NCBI GenBank assembly: GCA_002694245.1 | Contig: NZLM01000011.1 | Location: forward strand, 1 to 7,188 | Direction: 5' to 3' | From: Methanobacteriota archaeon | GTDB taxonomy: Archaea > Thermoplasmatota > Poseidoniia > Poseidoniales > Poseidoniaceae | Length of the DNA stretch: 7,188 bases | In this document: piece after piece, positions 4,455 to 7,188 of the stretch | How positions within the stretch are numbered: the first letter of the stretch is position 1 | How the letters are laid out: the number at the start of each line of letters is the position of its first letter | Translations under genes and position numbers: made by a program | The notes under the pieces: generated by a model | What the model was told of the DNA's origin: nothing | What the model saw: only the letters and a program-made list of their open reading frames with translations | The model's database searches: none

Positions 4455-5219
4455 TTACAACACTTGGCCAGAATTAGTAATTTCAAATCTCATAGAATCT
4501 TCGCCATGAACAACATTGGATGGCATTTCTGGAAAATCCTTCGTTACTATTTCATAGTCGGAATCGATGTATGTGTGAGTGAGAACAAGTTTCGTTTCCG
4601 GGTTTAGCTCAGCTAGCTTACGGATGTCTGACGGTTTGTGGTGATATTCTGTGTTAACCCATTCCGGAACACCCATTTCGACAACTGCAAATCTGCACTG
4701 AGCAATTCGGTTCCACAATTCATCACACGGGCCAGTGTCTCCAGAATGCAACATACTCCATCCTTGTGAATGAGTTAACATCCAGCCATGTGGTTCAACT
4801 TCCTCATCATGATAGACTTTAAATCTCTCAAACACCCATTCATTAGATTCAGGAATATCAACCCAGTTGATGTTTTCCAGCATCTCTTCGAGGCTTCCTG
4901 GGTACGCTAGATTACAGAGTAAAGTCAGCCTTTCCCGAACTATTTTAGATCCGGCGATTGTCAAGGTTTTTTCTTGACTCCTATCTGAGATGTATTTCCT
5001 CTCAAGTAAAAAGTTTGGAAATCCAAACACATGATCTCCATGAACGTGTGTGATTAGTATTGTATCGATATCTGCAGGGCTAATCTTCGCTTTTCTTAGA
5101 CTTGCTAACGCGGTCGGGGGGCAATCCACAATAATGTGCTTGTCTATTAACAAAAATGAGTGTAGTCTTCCCGATGGTAGGAACGCATTGCCACTGCCGA
5201 GCAAATCGACTACTACCAT
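4455..5219 (-). CDS. Metallo-beta-lactamase-fold hydrolase, RNase Z/phosphodiesterase-like
   Basis: A 254-residue cytosolic hydrolase with a two-zinc MBL active site. All expected ligands are visible: HVHGDH (58-63; His58, His60, Asp62, His63), His144 in EPHGW, Asp161 in SGDTG and His215 in LTHTY. SGDTG and the order of these motifs resemble tRNase Z and related phosphodiesterases more than true lactamases or glyoxalases. The N-terminal LLGSGNAFLPSGRLHSFLLI strand is also of that type. It is shorter than a typical archaeal tRNase Z of about 300 residues. I see no clear exosite arm in the stretch after HVHGDH, so tRNA 3'-end processing is not assured; cyclic nucleotide or another phosphodiester is an alternative. 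ATG 5219 has no Shine-Dalgarno site. A TATA-like palindrome centred 31 bp upstream suits a leaderless or short-leader message. It is divergent from the reductase gene. Confidence 0.85.
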   Translation of the reverse strand: MVVVDLLGSGNAFLPSGRLHSFLLIDKHIIVDCPPTALASLRKAKISPADIDTILITHVHGDHVFGFPNFLLERKYISDRSQEKTLTIAGSKIVRERLTLLCNLAYPGSLEEMLENINWVDIPESNEWVFERFKVYHDEEVEPHGWMLTHSQGWSMLHSGDTGPCDELWNRIAQCRFAVVEMGVPEWVNTEYHHKPSDIRKLAELNPETKLVLTHTYIDSDYEIVTKDFPEMPSNVVHGEDSMRFEITNSGQVL

Positions 5220-5242
5220 GTTTTGACAAGAGGGGGCTCTCC

Positions 5243-5258
5243 GCTATGATATCATCGC
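5243..5258. promoter_or_regulatory. Near-palindrome in the divergent promoter of the hydrolase and reductase genes
   Basis: GCTATGATATCATCGC contains the perfect 10-bp palindrome ATGATATCAT (5246-5255) and pairs again at its outer ends, with one mismatched pair. Its centre is 31 bp from the hydrolase ATG (5219) and about 60 bp from the reductase ATG (5310). It could be a TATA element for the minus-strand gene, an operator for both, or both at once. Confidence 0.4.
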
Positions 5259-5309
5259 CACCTAACATTCATCTATTCGGTTCAGGTGGCACGACCACTG
5301 GTGGTCACT

Positions 5310-6572
5310 ATGTCTAGCTGGAGTGCAAAAAATCCGTACATGTCCAAAGTAACTGAATGCTATGTTCTCAACGGTGAAGGTTCGAGAAAAGAAACTAGAC
5401 ACATCGTCTTTGACTTAGGGGATTCAGGTCTGGACTACAAGGTAGGAGATGCGCTTGGAGTCCTTGCAGAAAATCCACAAAACACAGTAGATCTACTCAT
5501 CGAGACAGCCGGCTGGGATGCTGACCATTTGGTTACTACTCATAACGGCGAGAGAACTCTTAGCGAGGCTTTGAAAAAGGATTTTGAAATTCATCGTGTA
5601 AACAAGAAATTCGTCAACTCTCTAACAAATAAGGTTACATCTACAGGTATGAGAATTACTGTCAAACTGATAGAGAGATATCGAGAATCAGTTGCTGGCC
5701 AAGGATCAGGCTGGATGAGTTCTGATTCAAGTCTTGGGGATGAGATTCTCCCCTCCATACCCGGAGATGATCCTGTTGGCCGTGTTGAGCATCTAACAAC
5801 AGACGCTGATGCCATGGAGGATTACATCTGGTCAAGGGATTACATTGATGTCATGAATGACTTTGATGTATCTTACACTCCAGAAGAATTCTTAGAATTA
5901 GCTGACAAACTAAAACCTCGACTTTACTCAATCGCAAGCAGCCATGATGTACATCCTGGTTTTGTAGAGTTGACTGTTGGTATTGTTAGATACTCACACC
6001 ATGGAAGAGACAGAGGTGGTCTATGTACTGTTTACATGGCGGATGAAGTGGAAATAAACAAGACCGATGTTGGAGTATTTATGTCACCGACAAAGTCTTT
6101 TGTTCTCCCGGAAGACAAAGAAACTGACATAATAATGGTCGGACCTGGAACTGGCATAGCCCCATTTAGGGCATTTATGGAACAGAGAGTTCATGATGGT
6201 GGCACTGGGAAAAACTGGCTATTCTTTGGCGACCAATCTGAGAAGACGGAATACTACTACAAAGAATCAATAGAAGACTGGTTGGATGAAGGACATCTGT
6301 ATCGTTTTACAACCGCTTGGTCAAGAGATCAAGAAGAGAAGATCTATGTCCAGCACAGGCTAAAAGAACATGGTGCTGAAGTTTGGGAATGGTTTGAAAG
6401 GGGTGCATATTTCTACATCTGTGGCGATAAGCAATACATGGCTAAAGATGTTCACAGAGCTCTTATTGAAATCGCCATGGAACACGGTGGTATGTCTGAG
6501 GATGATGCAACCCATTTCATTGAGAAGACAATGATGAGAGAAGAGAAGAGATACCTAAGAGATGTTTACTAA
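5310..6572 (+). CDS. CysJ-type NADPH/FAD reductase without flavodoxin domain (sulfite reductase flavoprotein-like)
   Basis: A ferredoxin-NADP+ reductase-fold diflavin-family enzyme that would pass electrons from NADPH through FAD to an external carrier or reductase. From ATG 5310 (420 aa) the order matches the C-terminal two-thirds of CysJ: ETRHIVFDLGDSGLDYKVGD near the start, FAD-binding RLYSIASS (204-211) and GGLCTVY (236-242), NADPH-binding GPGTGIAPFRAF (278-289), SRDQEEKIYVQ (338-348, the type that contacts the NADP 2'-phosphate), YICGD (369-373), and the terminal RYLRDVY. The FMN flavodoxin domain is absent. The connecting domain is enlarged by an acidic, Gly/Ser-rich stretch at about 125-165. 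The partner may be sulfite reductase, a separate flavodoxin or ferredoxin; none is visible here. GTG 5286 would add eight residues. ATG 5310 is preferred and has GGTGGT six bases upstream. The stop lies five bases from the convergent SLOG gene. Confidence 0.9.
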   Translation: MSSWSAKNPYMSKVTECYVLNGEGSRKETRHIVFDLGDSGLDYKVGDALGVLAENPQNTVDLLIETAGWDADHLVTTHNGERTLSEALKKDFEIHRVNKKFVNSLTNKVTSTGMRITVKLIERYRESVAGQGSGWMSSDSSLGDEILPSIPGDDPVGRVEHLTTDADAMEDYIWSRDYIDVMNDFDVSYTPEEFLELADKLKPRLYSIASSHDVHPGFVELTVGIVRYSHHGRDRGGLCTVYMADEVEINKTDVGVFMSPTKSFVLPEDKETDIIMVGPGTGIAPFRAFMEQRVHDGGTGKNWLFFGDQSEKTEYYYKESIEDWLDEGHLYRFTTAWSRDQEEKIYVQHRLKEHGAEVWEWFERGAYFYICGDKQYMAKDVHRALIEIAMEHGGMSEDDATHFIEKTMMREEKRYLRDVY

Positions 6573-6577
6573 TCAAC

Positions 6578-7039
6578 TCATTTCTTGTGGGTGGGCAGAG
6601 ATACAATTGGTATGCCCTTGTCTATTGCTTTGTTAATCATGATTGTAGTCCACTTTGACTTTGGACCTGGGAAAGCGATGAAATGGGTAGCCCTTTCAAG
6701 CATCTTATCACCCATGGTAGGAGATGCTTCTGGCCTTCCTGGATCTTTCAATCCTCCTCTTGGCTCGTTCCAAGCTTCACTAAAAATCGCCATAGGAATG
6801 CCCTTTTCATTTGCCCATTTCTCGACTAAATAGTCAACGCCACTTGCTCCTCCGAGTATTATCAAATCTGGTTCAGAATTCCAACCAATCCATGATTCAA
6901 TTTGTTCTTCGATCCATTCTGAATCGTAAAATCTTGAGTTTCCTGACACAACAAGATTGATGATTTTTCCATTTTGGTTTAGGTCTTTTCCGGCAAACTG
7001 ACGGATAGCAGCAGAACCGGTTAGGACATCTCCGCTCAT
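6578..7039 (-). CDS. SLOG-superfamily protein, DUF2493/YspA-like
   Basis: A 153-residue cytosolic protein with a Rossmann-like nucleotide-ligand fold of the SLOG group (related to DprA, LOG and YspA). Motifs in order: VSGNSRFYD (31-39), where the family has GSR; the diagnostic GGASGVD (63-69); FSEAWN (86-91), the family's AdW position; and a final FPGPKSKWTTIMINKAIDKGIPIV (123-146), where the family reads F-G-GT---A---G-PV. The usual RN-M segment before that is MGDKML here, and the GT of the phosphate-binding loop is replaced by KWTT, so the ligand may differ. Members are thought to sense or process nucleotide-derived molecules; no reaction can be assigned. About 25 polar residues precede the first strand. 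ATG 7039 has no Shine-Dalgarno site, and a TATA-like box about 26 bp upstream suggests a leaderless transcript. It is divergent from the carboxylase gene. Confidence 0.8.
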   Translation of the reverse strand: MSGDVLTGSAAIRQFAGKDLNQNGKIINLVVSGNSRFYDSEWIEEQIESWIGWNSEPDLIILGGASGVDYLVEKWANEKGIPMAIFSEAWNEPRGGLKDPGRPEASPTMGDKMLERATHFIAFPGPKSKWTTIMINKAIDKGIPIVSLPTHKK

Positions 7040-7060
7040 GGTGGGGCTTGAACGGAGAAG

Positions 7061-7070
7061 CGTATAAGGA
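7061..7070. promoter_or_regulatory. Shared TATA-like element between the SLOG and biotin carboxylase genes
   Basis: CGTATAAGGA on the plus strand, TCCTTATACG on the minus. It lies about 26 bp from ATG 7039 and about 28 bp from ATG 7093, the TATA-to-start distance expected for leaderless archaeal transcripts in both directions. Confidence 0.45.
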
Positions 7071-7092
7071 ATAGTTTCACCACGGGGATATC

Positions 7093-7188
7093 ATGGGATT
7101 CAAACGAGTATTGATTGCGAACCGTGGAGAAATCGCCCTTAGAATACTCAGAACCTTAAGAGATATGGGAATTGAAGCTGCAATTATT
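7093..7188 (+). CDS. Biotin carboxylase subunit of an acyl-CoA (acetyl/propionyl) or pyruvate carboxylase, N-terminal fragment
   Basis: Only the first 32 residues are in the window and the frame is open to the last base. The sequence [19 protein letters not shown] is the highly conserved N-terminus of biotin carboxylases (AccC, PccA, PycA), the ATP-grasp enzymes that carboxylate biotin with bicarbonate. [10 protein letters not shown] is the diagnostic pattern. Which carboxylase this is, and whether a biotin carrier domain is fused at the C-terminus, cannot be told from the fragment. ATG 7093 fits the family's usual start within one or two residues. A GGGG lies six bases upstream, but the TATA spacing suggests a leaderless message. 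The 5' side shares its promoter region with the SLOG gene. Confidence 0.9.
   Translation, partial: MGFKRVLIANRGEIALRILRTLRDMGIEAAII

Noticed and set aside
1..7188. CRISPR array, insertion sequence or integrated element
   Set aside because: No regularly spaced direct repeats, transposase, integrase or terminal repeats were found by reading both strands.

Overview
The window looks like a chromosomal segment of a euryarchaeon, probably a marine Poseidoniales/Thermoplasmatota-type lineage. The archaeal assignment rests on four things: an archaeal CoaD fused to a DUF359 dephospho-CoA kinase domain, an Orc1/Cdc6 initiator, an H/ACA guide RNA whose pockets match archaeal 23S rRNA, and TATA-like boxes spaced for leaderless transcripts. 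The exact lineage is an inference from overall character, not from a marker gene. Genes are tightly packed and alternate between strands. The only long gene-free stretch is 4049-4454.

Layout. (1) Positions 25-158 (+) hold a GC-rich RNA gene. I fold it as two hairpins, each followed by an ACA box, and read it as a double-hairpin pseudouridylation guide. (2) Positions 204-2205 (+) hold the CoA-biosynthesis fusion gene, then a translationally coupled family-2 glycosyltransferase broken by a one-base frameshift near 1383. (3) Positions 2206-4048 (-) hold a four-helix membrane protein of unknown function downstream of orc1/cdc6. (4) Positions 4049-4454 hold no gene. This stretch has a GC-rich hairpin in the cdc6 leader, several dyads and a very AT-rich segment, and is a candidate replication origin. 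(5) At 4455-5219 (-) lies a metallo-beta-lactamase-fold hydrolase, divergent from 5310-6572 (+), a CysJ-type NADPH/FAD reductase lacking a flavodoxin domain. (6) At 6578-7039 (-) lies a SLOG/DUF2493 protein, divergent from a biotin carboxylase that begins at 7093 (+) and runs off the window.

Most genes are housekeeping: CoA supply, rRNA modification, replication initiation, redox metabolism and acyl-CoA carboxylation. The CoA enzyme and the carboxylase are metabolically related but are not in one operon. Two convergent gene pairs end 0 and 5 bp apart. Two divergent pairs share short promoter regions. The least explained items are the guide RNA, the dyad-rich intergenic region beside cdc6, and the glycosyltransferase frameshift.
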